Assembly (NCBI GenBank): GCA_023375785.1 | Contig: SZWC01000095.1 | Coordinates: 459,196-493,890, forward strand | Length of the DNA stretch: 34,695 bases | Direction: 5' to 3' | DNA from: Penium margaritaceum | Taxonomy: Eukaryota; Streptophyta; Zygnematophyceae; Desmidiales; Peniaceae | The notes under the pieces: generated by a model | Database searches by the model: none | What the model saw: the letters and a program-made list of their open reading frames with translations, nothing else | What the model was told of the DNA's origin: nothing | Position numbers and translations under genes: made by a program | Shown here: positions 10,044 to 20,039 of the stretch, one piece after another | Layout: every line of letters begins with the position of its first letter | Numbering within the stretch: position 1 is the first letter of the stretch

Positions 10044-10916
10044 ATGGAGCAAGCCCTACAGCAGATTGTAGAGCAAGTGGGAGTCCTAAAGGTAGAGGAT
10101 GAGCAGCTCAATCGGTAGACGGCTGACATGAAGGATGGGACTGATACTGAACAGGTTCAGGCAGCCCGGTAAAGGATTCTACCAAGATTTAAGCCAAAGG
10201 CTCTGGAACAGTTCAATCCCTCAGTCAAGGGTACAAGCATTCGGACCTGGCTGTTTTCCATGAACAACTACTTTGGGGCTTTGGGACACCTTCCAGAGGA
10301 CGATGCTATGTGTGTGTCATTCACGGTGACAGTACTACACGGAGCAACATTGGAGTGGTGGAGGCAGCTGAGTATGTTGGCCACTTGAGGTAGAGGTGAG
10401 AATGCAGCTGTGCAACATGCTGTGTTGTGGCACCCAGGCACTTAGCAAGCTGAAGCACGCGTGCTGACGACATGGGAGCAGTTCGAGTAAGGCATCAGAG
10501 ATCGGTTCAAGCTCATGAATGCTTCCATGGTTGCTTACAACAAGCTGAAGCAGATTGGCCCGGTGCAAGAGTATAGACATAGTTTCTTGGCATTGTGCTC
10601 AAAGATTGACAACATGAGCGAGCCAAAGATGGCTGGAAAGTTCCACGACGGTTTGAAGGTGGAGATTCACCGCACGCTAGCACTTAGTGGAATCACGGAG
10701 TGTCAGGCAATGGTGGCTACTGCTGAGCACGTTGATACACTCAGCTACCGTCGAGGGGATTTTTCCGAAAAGAAGGAGAAATTTCAACGTTGATTACCAC
10801 GCCAACAAGCTCGTCCTACGGAGATGGATGTACTCCAAGGAGGATAGCAGCATAGAAAGTTGCGTGGTGGGAAATGTTGGATCTGCAAGAAGCCTGGACA
10901 CCACAAGAAGGAGTAT
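10044..10916 (+). pseudogene. Gag of Gypsy C with zinc knuckle
   Basis: The likely start is the Met at 10044 (MEQALQQIVEQVGVLK). Next come PKALEQFNPSVKGTSIRTWL and GATLEWWRQLS, the retrotransposon gag core, then YNKLKQIGPVQEYRHSF and FHDGLKVEIHRTLAL from the open part at 10515-10793. Stops at about 10116, 10170, 10386, 10443 and 10488 interrupt it. The knuckle at 10875-10916 reads CWICKKPGHHKKEY: the last Cys of CX2CX4HX4C is Tyr (TAT). RNA binding by this copy is therefore doubtful. Confidence 0.82.
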
Positions 10917-11139
10917 AAGAAGAAACAACAGGAAAACAGTAACTAGAAGTAAGTGGCGGACGACCAAATGCTGAGAGAGCTTCATCCGCATCAGCCAACA
11001 CCAGCCCTGAAAGTGCTTCAATAACTAGGGAGTTGTCGAGTGTATATCTGTGGAGCAAAGGGACCAGGAGTATTCTGGGTATCCTCTTGAAAGTTATCGG
11101 CTGGTTTTGCGAATGGCAAGAGATGTCAAACTTGTTGGA

Positions 11140-11360
11140 AGAAAAAAACTTTGCAGGATTGCGGTGCGTCGTACTCGTTCTTCAGCAACAAGCTCCCAGA
11201 AAGGTTGAGGCTTTCACAGCTATCCTGGAAGCCAACAAAGGCCAATTTGGTGCAAGGGAAGTGGAGTGTCGGCGACCTCTGAAACGTATGGGCAAGCTAT
11301 CATGTGAGGTGAACTTTCGCACGTGCCTGATGGATGCCTATGATGCCATTTTGGGGTTGT
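11140..11360 (+). pseudogene. Aspartic protease of Gypsy C
   Basis: The frame that continues gag reads DCGASYSFFSNKLPERL from 11157. This matches the DSGAxxSF protease start of Ty3/Gypsy elements except that Ser is Cys, still leaving the catalytic Asp. Stops follow within 40 codons, and the C-terminal part is scattered between frames (DAYDAILGL near 11335 is the flap-distal motif). Other open frames over this stretch are shadows. Confidence 0.65.
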
Positions 11361-11659
11361 GACTGGTTGTATCGGTGGAATCCTGTTGTGGATTGGATGT
11401 GCAGCTAGGTGAAGGTGAAGGAAAGAGGAGAGAAAACAGTTTTGCAATTATTGGCTGAGAGAAAAGACTCCAAGCTAGGCAAGGTACCGCTGTTGAGGTA
11501 CGTGTACCTAAAGCTTTTTCAGTGTAAGTGGGACCAAGTGTACCTCATGTGGATGTGACAAAAGGAGGTAGAAAAAGAGGTGGTAATACTGGTAGTAGAA
11601 GCAAAGAAACAAGAGGGAGAGCAGATGAAAGCACCATTAGTGGAGCTGTTAGAATGCAT

Positions 11660-12440
11660 ACGGTGACGTGTTTCTTGTTGAGATGCCAAAGGGTTTACCA
11701 CCAAAGCATGACATCAACCACAAATTTGAGCTCATTGCGGTAGTAACTCCAATGGTTTGTGCTCCGTATTGCATGAGCGACAATGAGCTTGGCCAGATGA
11801 AGAAGCAGTTGGAGGAGCTAATGGAGCGGGGGTTCATCAGGCCATCAGTATTGCCATACGCCCTCTTTGTGAAGAAAAGGACAAGGGAGCTGCGGATGTG
11901 CCTAGACTACCGCGCATTGATTAATGTAACAATCAAGAACCGGTAACCATTGCCACGGATGGAGGAGCTATTTGACTACCTGAGGGGAGCGTAGTACTTC
12001 AGCAAGATTGACTTGCGCTCCAGATACCATCAGATCCGGAATGTAGATTAAGATGTTAAGAAGACGGCCTTTTGTACGCGATACGACAATTTTGAGTACC
12101 TGGTAATGCCGTTTGGTTGACCAATGCTTGTATAATATTCATGAGTCTCATGAAGAGGATCTTCCACCCTCACTTGGACTAGTTTGTGGTGGTGTTCTTT
12201 GACAATATCCTCATCTACTTCCAAAATTTGGAAGAACATCAGTAACATCTTTGGCAGGTACTAGACAGTTTTTGGAGAAAGAAGTTGTTTGCCAAGCTCT
12301 CCAAGTGTGAGTTCAAGAAAAGGGAGTTCGAGTGCCTTGGGCATCTTGCAAGGAGCAAGGCTCTCCGCATTGGTCTAATAAAGGTGGAAGGAGTGAAGTT
12401 ATGGCCTACACCAAATTGTGTGTATGACATGTTGGTCTAC
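11660..12440 (+). pseudogene. Reverse transcriptase of Gypsy C, catalytic box lost
   Basis: Recognisable parts are the open 11668-11946 (FELIAVVTPMVCAPYCMS, LEELMERGFIRPS, LRMCLDYRALINVTIKN), then PLPRMEELFDYL and YFSKIDLRSRYHQIR, then KKTAFCTRYDNFEYLVMPFG. The active-site box is FFDN at 12195-12206, where Gypsy elements have a DD pair, so the second catalytic Asp is Asn. Stops at 11944, 11992, 12049 and near 12118 also break it. The connection part (LFAKLSKCEFKKREFECLGH) is at 12290-12345. Confidence 0.88.
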
Positions 12441-13169
12441 CAGGGATTTGTCAACTACATCTAGAATTTCATACGGAAGGGTACGTCACTGACCCAGCTG
12501 CTAAAGAAGGATGATGAATGTGAATGGGGAAAGAAGGAGGAGAAGAACTTTGAGGAGCTAAAGTCAAATATGTGTGATGCTTCGGTCTTGGTACATCTTG
12601 ATTCATTCATCCAAGGAATAAATCATGGCGACAAACACAAGCTACTACACCATTCGGGCAGTCCTGATGAAGGATCATGGATAGGGGCTATAGATGATTG
12701 TGTACGCGTCTTGCAAGTTGCGAGGTGTGGGGTTGCACTATGCAATCCATGAAAATGAGATGTTGGTTTTCATCCATGCCTTCAAGTGGTGGAGGTGCTA
12801 CCTTGAGTCACAACGTTGCGTGATCTTCACGGATCATTACAGCCTGAATTACTTGAAGCATAACCAAACCTTGGTCACTGGCAGACTCACTGGATGGAGT
12901 TTTTGGAAGGATGTTTTGACTATGAGATCTAGTACAAGCCTGGGAAGGTGAACCCGGCAAATCCTCTGTCGAGGAGGCCAGCCTTCAGCCTCAATGCCAT
13001 CTCAATGCTTATTGGATCTCCAACAATGTATAGCCTATCAAAACATGGTTATGGTGTGGATGGGGATTTCACAGGGGATACATTGAAAGATGCCACATGG
13101 GATGGAGTGTATTGGCAACGGGGACAAGAGTGGAGGATTGTCGTGCCAAACTATGCTCCCTTGAAGTAG
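12441..13169 (+). pseudogene. RNase H and tether of Gypsy C
   Basis: The frame 12694-12951 reads YASCKLRGVGLHYAIHENEM, HAFKWWRCYLE and VIFTDHYSLNYLKHN, the LxxAExNYxxxxxELLA and YTDHxxLxYL regions of Gypsy RNase H. The tail continues in another frame from 12948 (NPANPLSRRPAF), which is the usual ADALSR end, here with Asn-Pro in place of Asp-Ala. The spacer to 13169 leads to integrase and ends with TAG. The N-terminal Asp motif (TDAS) was not found clearly between 12580 and 12690. Confidence 0.78.
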
Positions 13170-14126
13170 TTGCTGTTGGAGGAGGCACACAATATCCACT
13201 ACTCGGGTCACTTCGAATTTGACAAGACGCTAAAAGCCTTGGCACGCCAATACTGGTGGTCATCAATGGTGACTGGTTGCAAGACGTTTGTGAGTAGTTG
13301 CAATGTGTGCCAATGCATCAAGGCAAGGAGGACCAAGTCACCAGGGGAGCCACAACCATTGCTTGTCCCTGAACAACCATGGAGAGAAATCTCGTTTGAC
13401 TTCATCGGCGGGTTGCTTGTGATGCAAAACGGCAACAACATACTGTTGGTGGCGGTGGATTGATTATCCAAAATGATACATGTTATCGCATTTTCTGAGA
13501 GCATCACCGTTATTGGGGTAGTTCAACTCCTCCTCAGTCATGTCATCAATCTGCATGGAGTACCGCAGCTGGTAGTGTCAGATCGCAATCCAAGCTTCAC
13601 TTCGTGGCTCTAGAGAGATATCATCTGGAAGCTGGGCACAATGGTGCAGCTCACCACAGTATACCACCCACAAAGCAATGGAGAGACAGAGGGTACAAAC
13701 TAGACATTGGAATAGCTGCTGCGGAGCATGTTCCCACCAGGTGGAGACGGTTGGGAGGAGAAGATTGGAGTGGCAGAGTTTTCTTATAACCTAGTGGTGT
13801 CAGCATCAACAGGGAAGTCACCATTTGAGGTGGTTTATGGCCACCAGCCATTGATCCCAGCCACCATTGCAACGGGAACATCTCTTCCGGCTGTGCAACA
13901 TAGCGCTGATGAATTTTCCTCCACATGGGATGTGGTGCAGCGACGGCTATTGAAGGCACAGGAGTAGTAGAAGCGCGAGGCTGATAAGAATAGATTTGTA
14001 GAGTAGTTCCAAGTGGGAAATCAGGTGATGCTGAATTCTTCCAACTTGAATCTGATGGAATTTAGGAGCCTGAAGCTCAAGCTGCTATGGGTGGGTCCGT
14101 TCCACATTTTTTAGAAACAGTCGGCC
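13170..14126 (+). pseudogene. Integrase of Gypsy C
   Basis: The open part 13170-13463 starts with the zinc finger HNIHYSGHFEFDKTLKAL and CNVCQCIKARR, giving all His and Cys ligands of the HHCC finger. Then come EISFDFIGGL (first Asp), LVVSDRNPSF (second Asp) and YHPQSNGETEG (Glu), so the DDE acids survive. Stops lie at 13461, 13611, 13701 and 13713. The C-terminal part 13728-13967 reads STGKSPFEVVYGHQP, a typical chromovirus segment. Two adjacent TAGs at about 13966 and further stops follow before the chromodomain frame. Confidence 0.88.
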
Positions 14127-14474
14127 ATGTCTTACAAATTGGAGCTACCAGATCACTACACCATCCATCTGTTTTTCCACATCTCCCTACTTTGTGCATA
14201 TGGCGACCCCAACACCTTCCTCCTGGGTCGCAGGACAGTTCTACCTCCTACTATCCAGGTTGTAGGAATTGAGGAGTTTGAGGTGGACAAGATTCTGGCA
14301 GACCGCCATAGGGGACGTCGGAGTGAGTTTCTGGTGCATTGGAAGGGGTACCCGGCTGAGCAAAACTCATGGAAACCAGAATCCAAATTCACAGTTGGGG
14401 GTACCAAATCTGTCCTCCAGGTTTATCTGAGGCACGCCGGGACATCGCGCTTCCAACGGCGGGAACGGGGGTGA
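14127..14474 (+). pseudogene. Integrase C-terminus with chromodomain, Gypsy C
   Basis: The frame reads HISLLCAYGDPN, then a chromodomain at about residues 49-88 (EEFEVDKILADR, FLVHWKGYPAEQNSWKPE). Chromodomains bind methylated histone H3 and steer chromoviruses to heterochromatin. The three aromatic cage positions are filled: Phe51, Trp72 and Tyr75. The frame has no stop until 14472, where the stop overlaps a purine-rich tract. This is one of the least damaged parts of the element. Confidence 0.88.
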
Positions 14475-14481
14475 ATGTAAC
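14461..14481 (+). other. Polypurine tract and candidate start of Gypsy C 3' LTR
   Basis: GGGAACGGGGG is followed by TGAATGTAAC. A gag-pol stop overlapping a purine tract and then TGTAAC is a common 3' LTR start in plant chromoviruses. There is no second copy to confirm it. Confidence 0.45.
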
Positions 14482-15160
14482 TAGGTGCCCCTGTTTTTCT
14501 CGCATACTTGAGGTGTCATCTGAATTTTAAGGACTTGATCATTTTGCATTTTTGGAAATTCAGGTCTCATTCAAGCTCAACTCCGCTCCACTGTGGACGC
14601 AAGGAGGAGAAGGAGGAGCGAGCAAGCGAGTGAGTGATTGTGCTCCACACAAAAAGGGAATGTTTTTCTTGTTACTTTGCATGAAGTTCCACACACGACA
14701 TGCGAGGGTGGATTATGCCTTCTTGGCCAGTAGCGTCACGGATACGCTGTCCACCGAGGAGAGCACACACTGGTGGAATGCCACACTACAAACATGGTCA
14801 ATGGCTACAGCAAACAGGTGAATGCAACCGTGCCATGGTCGCAGTCCTTCCGGTGGCATGCGCAACAAATTGACCACACTCACTGCCGAGAAGCATACGC
14901 GGTGACGTCCAGTACACGAAGCATATCATTGGAGCTGTGCGCGTCCATTGCACTGGCGCACAAGATGAAAGACAAACTGTCAATCTGGATGATCTATGGT
15001 CATGCACCTCTTGCACTATTGCAGTATTTCATGTAAAAAGGGCACCGGGTAGAGGTGGAAGTAGCCTGTTGTGGCAAGCTAAGAGAGTAGTAGGTTAGGG
15101 CTAGGACTAGCCGGCGAAAGAGTAAAAATGAATTGTACTCCGCTCATTGTAGTTAACCTG
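14482..15160 (+). other. Unassigned interval, possible Gypsy C LTR remnant plus open frames
   Basis: Two overlapping open frames (14552-14821 and 14773-15036) and a third without an initiator (14874-15098) cover this part. The last reads YTKHIIGAVRVHCTGAQDER and CTSCTIAVFHVKRAPGR. I do not recognise any of them. There is no RT, integrase or gag motif. It may be an LTR, a degraded host exon or an unrelated element. No call is justified. Confidence 0.3.
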
Positions 15161-15735
15161 TCATAACTTGTGTCTTCTAGTTATGGCTTCCAGACACCTC
15201 CAAGTATATCTTGCCGTTGTGACTGTGCTCTCTACACACCAAGGCCTAATCTTCATGGAACACACATCTTCACAATGTCCCACCAAGAGCTTCAGAAGAA
15301 AAGTGTTTTTGTAAATGGTGAGAGAAGCAACCCACATCATAAGGCCCAGTTTCTGTGAGAGTGTGTCCGCTGAATTGATGAAACCCGTCCGGGATTCGAG
15401 GTACTCCACCTAACACGCTTATGGCTGGCTCATATCTGGTTGCATCCTGAAGTGCTTTAGCACGTGGTGGTCAGTATACATCATAAATGTTTGCGCCCCG
15501 AGGTAGCACTTCCACTTGTTTAAGGCTGCGACTATGGTAAGCATACCCTCGTCATAGGTAGCATACCTCGGATTTGCTCCACATACATTTTATGAGTAGT
15601 AGGTGATTGTCTATGACCCATTGCCAAAGTCACGCAGAAGGATACCACCAATGGCAATGTATGATACATCAGTTATCATCGCAAACGCATGACCACTATC
15701 ATCACTGTCATCGCAAACGCATGACCACTGTCATC
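15161..15735 (-). pseudogene. Gypsy RNase H fragment (H), reverse strand
   Basis: Read on the minus strand it gives HAFAMITDVSYIAIGGILLR, the start of Gypsy RNase H. It continues with YATYDEGMLTIVAALNKWKC, then CYLGAQTFMMYTDHHVLKHF and finally VEYLESRTGF and SADTLSQKLG, the usual ADALSR end. Stops interrupt it. The strand is opposite to Gypsy C and the residues differ, so it comes from another element. I saw neither RT before it nor integrase after it. It is a short scrap. Confidence 0.8.
15677..15730. repeat. 32-bp tandem duplication in fragment H
   Basis: CATCGCAAACGCATGACCAC occurs at 15677 and again at 15709, a period of 32. On the minus strand this duplicates the codons for GHAFAM at the start of RNase H and shifts the frame. 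Confidence 0.8.
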
Positions 15736-16176
15736 TGCAGCAACCGCGGAGAGGATCTGGAAGCCACGAGGTGGTGGGCTTGCGTGTGGCAATAAGTGGA
15801 TCACGGAGTGCCACCCATCGGTGAGGTCCTAGCACGTAGTTTAGATCTGTGGTCCACGTAATTGTTTTCTGACCAAGAGTAGTGTTTCAGTAGGAATAGT
15901 CGCGGAAGAGACCAGGCAAGGGATAACTGCATTAGACTCCTCATAGTCCGCGGAGCTAGATAAGCACGGAGCAAAGTAAGTGCGGAGCAAGGCAACTGCG
16001 GAGCAAGGTAACCACGGAGCCAGGTGGGAGCGGAGCAAGACAACCGCGGAGCAAGGTAAGCGCGAAAGAAATCTGGAGCGCAGCAAAATTGGGGGTATCA
16101 GTGTTATGGTGTGGTGAGCGTGGACAGTTCCTCGCTCTTTGCTCAGCGGAACTGCATGTAACCTTCAGATCAGTCG
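15736..16176. other. Non-coding interval holding the minisatellite
   Basis: Apart from the 16-bp array, nothing recognisable is seen. It is neither RT nor protease of fragment H on the minus strand. Confidence 0.4.
15950..16061. repeat. 16-bp tandem repeat, seven copies
   Basis: Units resemble GCGGAGCAAGGTAACC and follow each other at exactly 16 bases for about seven copies, with two to five changes each. Because 16 is not a multiple of three, it cycles through all frames. It is open on the minus strand (CSAVVLLRSHLAPW-like repeats) in two frames, which explains the overlapping open frames there. It is best seen as a minisatellite. Confidence 0.85.
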
Positions 16177-16195
16177 TTGATATCGGCGGCCAGCT

Positions 16196-16888
16196 TTGTG
16201 CATCAGGACATTAGGCGACGGCACCAGCAGCGACTGCAGCAGAAATCACCAGCATGGTGCTTCCTGCCGCGGCAAGCCAACACCGATGCAAGCAGCCGGG
16301 ACTTCTCCCCCGTTCTGTCCTGCACCCCAGTCAGTTCTTCACCGGGCTCCGATCCACTTGCCCACATCGGCGGGTAACCGAGTGGTTGGAGCAGCTGCAC
16401 TGGCGCCGCTTCATGGATGCGCTGGGCGAGCGTATGGAGATGGAGAGCATCCACAGTCACGGCAGCCGCGGATCCGTCCAACCTCAGCAAGGACGGGAGG
16501 AACAAGAGGACATGGCCCGGGGTGCACAATGGTTCTCCGACGCCCCACCATCGCTGGAAGAATCCTCTGCTGGTGGAAAGCAAGGAGCCTATCGCGGATT
16601 GGTCTACCGGCGCCGGGGCGCACAGCAGCCACCAGCAAGTGGCGATCTGACGCTGTATCACTCACCACCCCTGATGCATCCGTAGCCCGTATTGATGAAT
16701 GCTGGGGAGCCAGGGACCCTAGAGCCATCTGCACTGGACCAGCAACCGCCAATGAACCACCCACCGTAGCATGTGGAAATCGCGCCGGCAGGGTTTACGC
16801 ACTTGGATCTAGCAACTTGAGGATTTCTTGGATCGTAAAATGGAGGATGGCCCCATTGGAAGTTGTTTCACCGGAATCAGAAAGTTAA
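16196..16888 (+). other. Open frame of 230 codons, unrecognised
   Basis: This stretch is GC-rich and open in several frames at once: plus frame 16196-16888, another plus frame 16254-16685, and a minus frame 16203-16661. The 16254 frame has a gag-like look (VTEWLEQLHWRRFMDALGER, then Gln/Glu-rich), and a charged helix is plausible there. None has a motif I can name. The open length may only reflect base composition. It could be an old Gypsy gag N-terminus, but this is a guess. Confidence 0.25.
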
Positions 16889-17659
16889 CGAGGGAGATAT
16901 GAGGTTCCAAAGTTGGGATGTGTGAGGTAGCTCTGGGAGCCAGCCGGGACTCGACTTCCGGTGAATAATTGACCGGACCGAGTAACAAATGTCTATTTGG
17001 AGATTTTGCTCTGGAAAAAACTGCCGAGGCATCCGGTGAATAATCCACCGGATGCAATAGTGCATGTTGTTATTGAGGAACTTGGCTAAAATCCTGGCTC
17101 AACGTCCAAAACTTACAAGTACATTTTGTTACTTGGGGACTTGGTCAAAATTCTGACCACGTCTGTGGACAGGTTTCAAACCTTGTCACACCCCATCACC
17201 AAACTCGAACCAAAAGTGGGAGAGGTGTGTCAAAACAGTGCAAGGGACCCCTCAAGCACGTGCAATAGGATCTGCGCCTTGGGAAGGGCACTTTGCACGT
17301 GAAGGGAGGCGCCACGGCGTGTGCGCACCATGGAAGCGTTGGGTGTTTCTGTGGTGGGTGAGACCTGTGCTTTGGCAAGCGTAACATGGGCTACACTTGG
17401 CCGAATCGTGCACAATTTGGTGTGTTGGAGATCTCATAACCAGCCCTTTAAACTTTCTGATCATGTCCATGTACAGTAACAAATTGCAAAATTCCGTTTT
17501 TCCCTTCGCAAACTGATTGTCTCTAAATTCCTGCTCACATTGCGTGAGGCCACCATAAATCTCACGCTCAGTGTCAGATTTGCCCAAGACAAAAGACGTG
17601 AACCATTAGAGCAGATCAACCAACAGTCGGGACCATACCATGCAAAATTTCTTGACAAC
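16889..17659. other. Interval without a recognised gene
   Basis: It holds the two dyads at 16957 and 17032 and a loose 62-bp direct repeat near 17072 and 17134 (both with ACTTGG followed by CAAAAT-like or TAAAAT-like sequence). A minus-strand open frame at 17252-17587 has no recognisable motif. It may be the decayed RT part of Copia F, which should lie here, but no RT motif is visible. Confidence 0.35.
16957..17052. repeat. Two copies of a 21-bp dyad, 75 bases apart
   Basis: TCCGGTGAATAAT is followed by two variable bases and ACCGGA at 16957-16977 and at 17032-17052. Each copy is itself an inverted repeat (TCCGGT ... ACCGGA), and the second extends to 9-bp arms. The surrounding sequence is not otherwise repeated. 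Confidence 0.75.
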
Positions 17660-17855
17660 ATGTGCCAGAGGGAACAAACACTGACAAAGGGTCAAGTGTG
17701 TTACAGGGGCCTTATGCTAGCACAGGATTAGGTGTGCCATAGGGGACTGATGCTAGCATTGGATCAGGTGTCCCAGAGAGGCCTGACACTAGCGCTAGAT
17801 CAGATGTGCCGAATGGGATTGACATTGGCACAAGGTCAAGTATGCCAGAGGGGAC
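17660..17855 (-). repeat. 36-bp (12-codon) tandem repeat in the linker of Copia F
   Basis: Units start at 17660, 17696, 17732, 17768, 17804 and 17840, exactly 36 apart. On the minus strand the frame gives units like SVPYGTPNPVLA and GLSGTPDPMLA, rich in Pro, Gly and Ser. It occupies the position between integrase and RT where D and E carry their 12-residue repeats. Confidence 0.85.
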
Positions 17856-17965
17856 CAAGGAGGCTATTGGACCCACAGCCAAGATGGTTGGATCATCAGC
17901 AGCTGAAGACCAGACCAAAGGTGAGGATGCCCGCACGGACCCATTCATAGGACTAGAATCCTCCA

Positions 17966-18870
17966 TCCGTCAAGAAGCAACACATGCGGGAACGTGGTCT
18001 GCGGCCAATGACACAATGCTATACAGGTCGCAGTGGTTGAGAGCCGAAAAGAAGAGAGCCTGGCCAGAATTGCCAATGCGATGGCGAGAAGGGTTCCAAA
18101 AATTCCAGGCCCTCGATCGAAGGGGGATGAGACCTCAGACCCCGACATACCATAAACTTGCTAGGGACCCCTAGATGTGACAAAGATGGAGTTTGGAATG
18201 ATGGCTGAACCATAGCTTGTACGACATGACATGGTTTAGAAGAGGACCATGTAATAGGCGCTTCCAAACCCACTTCATGTAGGCGAAGCCCTCAAAGACA
18301 AAGGACATTGGAAGACCATACCCTGACCGCAAAGCACTTATCGTATTCTCCATGGTACAGTTTTAAAGCTCGGACACACAATTCCAATGTGGTGTAGCAG
18401 GGGCTGAGAGTTGGTTATAAACAATGTGCTCAACAAAGAAGATGTCCTTCTCAGCTAAGAACTCCCCACCACGATCCAAGCGGAATGTGTACATGGTGTG
18501 ACAAGTCTTGCGCTAAGTCATCACCAGCCAAAAGCAAGCCATTAGGAAGACATTGCTCTTGTGGCATAGGCTGTAGACCCACCTCATCCGGTTGAAGTCA
18601 TGAGTCGGGGTGAGACCATATTGACCCCAACCAAAGAGGGAATCAACTGGGAGGGGACCGAGGAGGTCCGACTGGACCAACTCTAGCTGACACAATGCTC
18701 GGGATGTAGAGTCAGGGTAAGTGCAATAATGCATCGTCCCCTGGACACAGAGAAGACAAGCAGCCTTGTATGACTACTTGAAGGAATTTGCGTCAAGACC
18801 AAGGGTTGACTGAGTCCAAACAAGATTGGAAATGGTGTCCAAGCTCACATGAACAAGCCTGGCCACGCCC
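17966..18870 (-). pseudogene. GAG-pre-integrase and integrase of Copia F
   Basis: The minus strand reads RLVHVSLDTISNLVW and AACLLCVQGTMHYC (pre-integrase His and Cys ligands), then LELVQSDLLGPLPVDS with the first Asp, LDRGGEFLAEKD with the second Asp, and ATPHWNCVSEL with the Glu. The segment GYGLPMSFVFEGFAYMKWVW matches GLSDGFYFEAMAYMTWVW of Copia D. Stops (at least three) and frame changes disrupt it. The first His of the zinc site appears as Val-His. Confidence 0.82.
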
Positions 18871-19028
18871 TAAGATAATGCAAGTACAGAAGAGGCAAAG
18901 GAAGAGAAAGTGAAGGTGGAGGAGCTCAGAGGGAGAGGGGTCGTCGGGGATGTCATCGTAACTGCTATCAAGGGGTTTTTGTGATGTTCCTTTCCGACCT
19001 CTTTGGCTCCCGTCCTATGGAGGTAGTA

Positions 19029-19340
19029 CTACTGGACCCAAGGAAGAAGCTCAAGGGACTCAAAGAGCTTCTCTAAGGTAGATTGATGGAAGTAGATGAA
19101 GAGATCAGTGTACTCCAAGCATGATGGTTTCCACCACCTAGAGCTGGGACCCATTGCCATTGCCCAGCTGGTTGTAGATGCGCATCGCACGTCAGCGTGT
19201 TCCTGACGAGTCTGACTCTCCTTGGTGTAGGGAGTGGAATTCCCTAAGGCAGGCATTCCTCATCACGTGCGTCTCTACAACAAACAAGGTCAGGGCCAAC
19301 TCCCATCTGCGATGAGGGTCAGCCCAGTCACCCGTCCTAG
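19029..19340 (-). pseudogene. Gag fragment of Copia F
   Basis: ACLREFHSLHQGESDS matches LLREFKSLHMGETET of Copia D gag, and YTDLFIYFHQSTLEKLFES matches YADVFVHYS...DVLSTMAIQ. The two pieces are in different frames. The part in between is damaged. Notably it keeps Gln where D and E both have an in-frame TAG. Confidence 0.72.
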
Positions 19341-19612
19341 GTGCATACAGGAAAGGACGAAAGTCGGCAACAGCGGCAACGAGCAATAGCAGTAGTAGTA
19401 AGCAGTAATAGCAGCAAGTTGCACCAGTTGCAGCAGCAAGCAGTAGCAGCAGCCGGCTGCAGCACCAGCAGCAGCAGCAAGCAGTAGTAGGTAGCAACCA
19501 GCAGTAGCTGCTGCTGCTCGCAGTTGCTTCTCGCAGCCCGCAACTCGCTGCGAGCAACGGGCTGCAAGCATTGACCCCATTGCTCGTTGCGAGCAACAAG
19601 GTGCTGGCAGCG

Positions 19613-19630
19613 AGCAGCGAGCTCGCTGCT
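19613..19630. repeat. 18-bp perfect palindrome in the D leader
   Basis: AGCAGCGAGCTCGCTGCT reads the same on both strands. It is part of a cluster of GCTCGTTGCGAGC-type inverted repeats at 19540-19670 with counterparts in the E leader at 32040-32130. Confidence 0.85.
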
Positions 19631-20008
19631 GGCAGCTCGCTGCCCACAGCGAGCAGCAAGGCTCGCTAGGCCAGACGAGAAGAAGGGGAAGAAAAAGGGC
19701 TAATGAAAAAAAAATCCCCCACCCCAGCAGCAACTGCCATAGCTGCTGCAGCAGCCACAGCACCCGTAGCAGCATGCAGCAGTAGCAGCAACAGCTACAA
19801 CAGTAGTAGCAGCCACAAGAACAGCAACAGTAGCAGCAGCAATAGCAGCAGTTGCTGCTGTCATAGCAGCCACAGCAACAGGAGAAACAACAGCAACAGC
19901 TGCAATATCAACAGTAGCAGCAGCAGCAGCAGCAGTTGCTGCTGCCATGGCAGCCACAGCAGCAGCAGCAGCAGCAGCAGCAGTAACAACAGCACCTGCA
20001 ATAATAGC

Positions 20009-20039
<31 letters not shown>

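Larger units (their letters stand above)
9777..14480 (+). mobile_element. Gypsy C: degenerate Ty3/Gypsy chromovirus
   Basis: The order is gag, zinc knuckle, protease, RT, RNase H, integrase with an HHCC zinc finger, and a C-terminal chromodomain. Integrase after RNase H is the Ty3/Gypsy order, and the chromodomain defines chromoviruses. It carries about twenty stops, most of them TAG, and several frame changes. The stretch 9777-10043 has no match to the sequence after 14470, so no LTR pair can be shown. The element may be truncated at its 5' end. Confidence 0.9.
17660..19340 (-). mobile_element. Copia F: reverse-strand remnant, gag to linker
   Basis: Read on the minus strand from 19340 the order is gag, GAG-pre-integrase, integrase and a 12-codon tandem-repeat linker. 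The same order and the same repeat period are found in D and E, so F is a more diverged relative. Protease is missing or unreadable between 18900 and 19029. RT, RNase H and both LTRs are absent. It meets Copia D head to head near 19345. Confidence 0.8.

Noticed and set aside
16203..16661. Minus-strand open frame of 152 codons
   Set aside because: It overlaps two other open frames of similar length on the plus strand. No frame has a motif, so the open length reflects composition.
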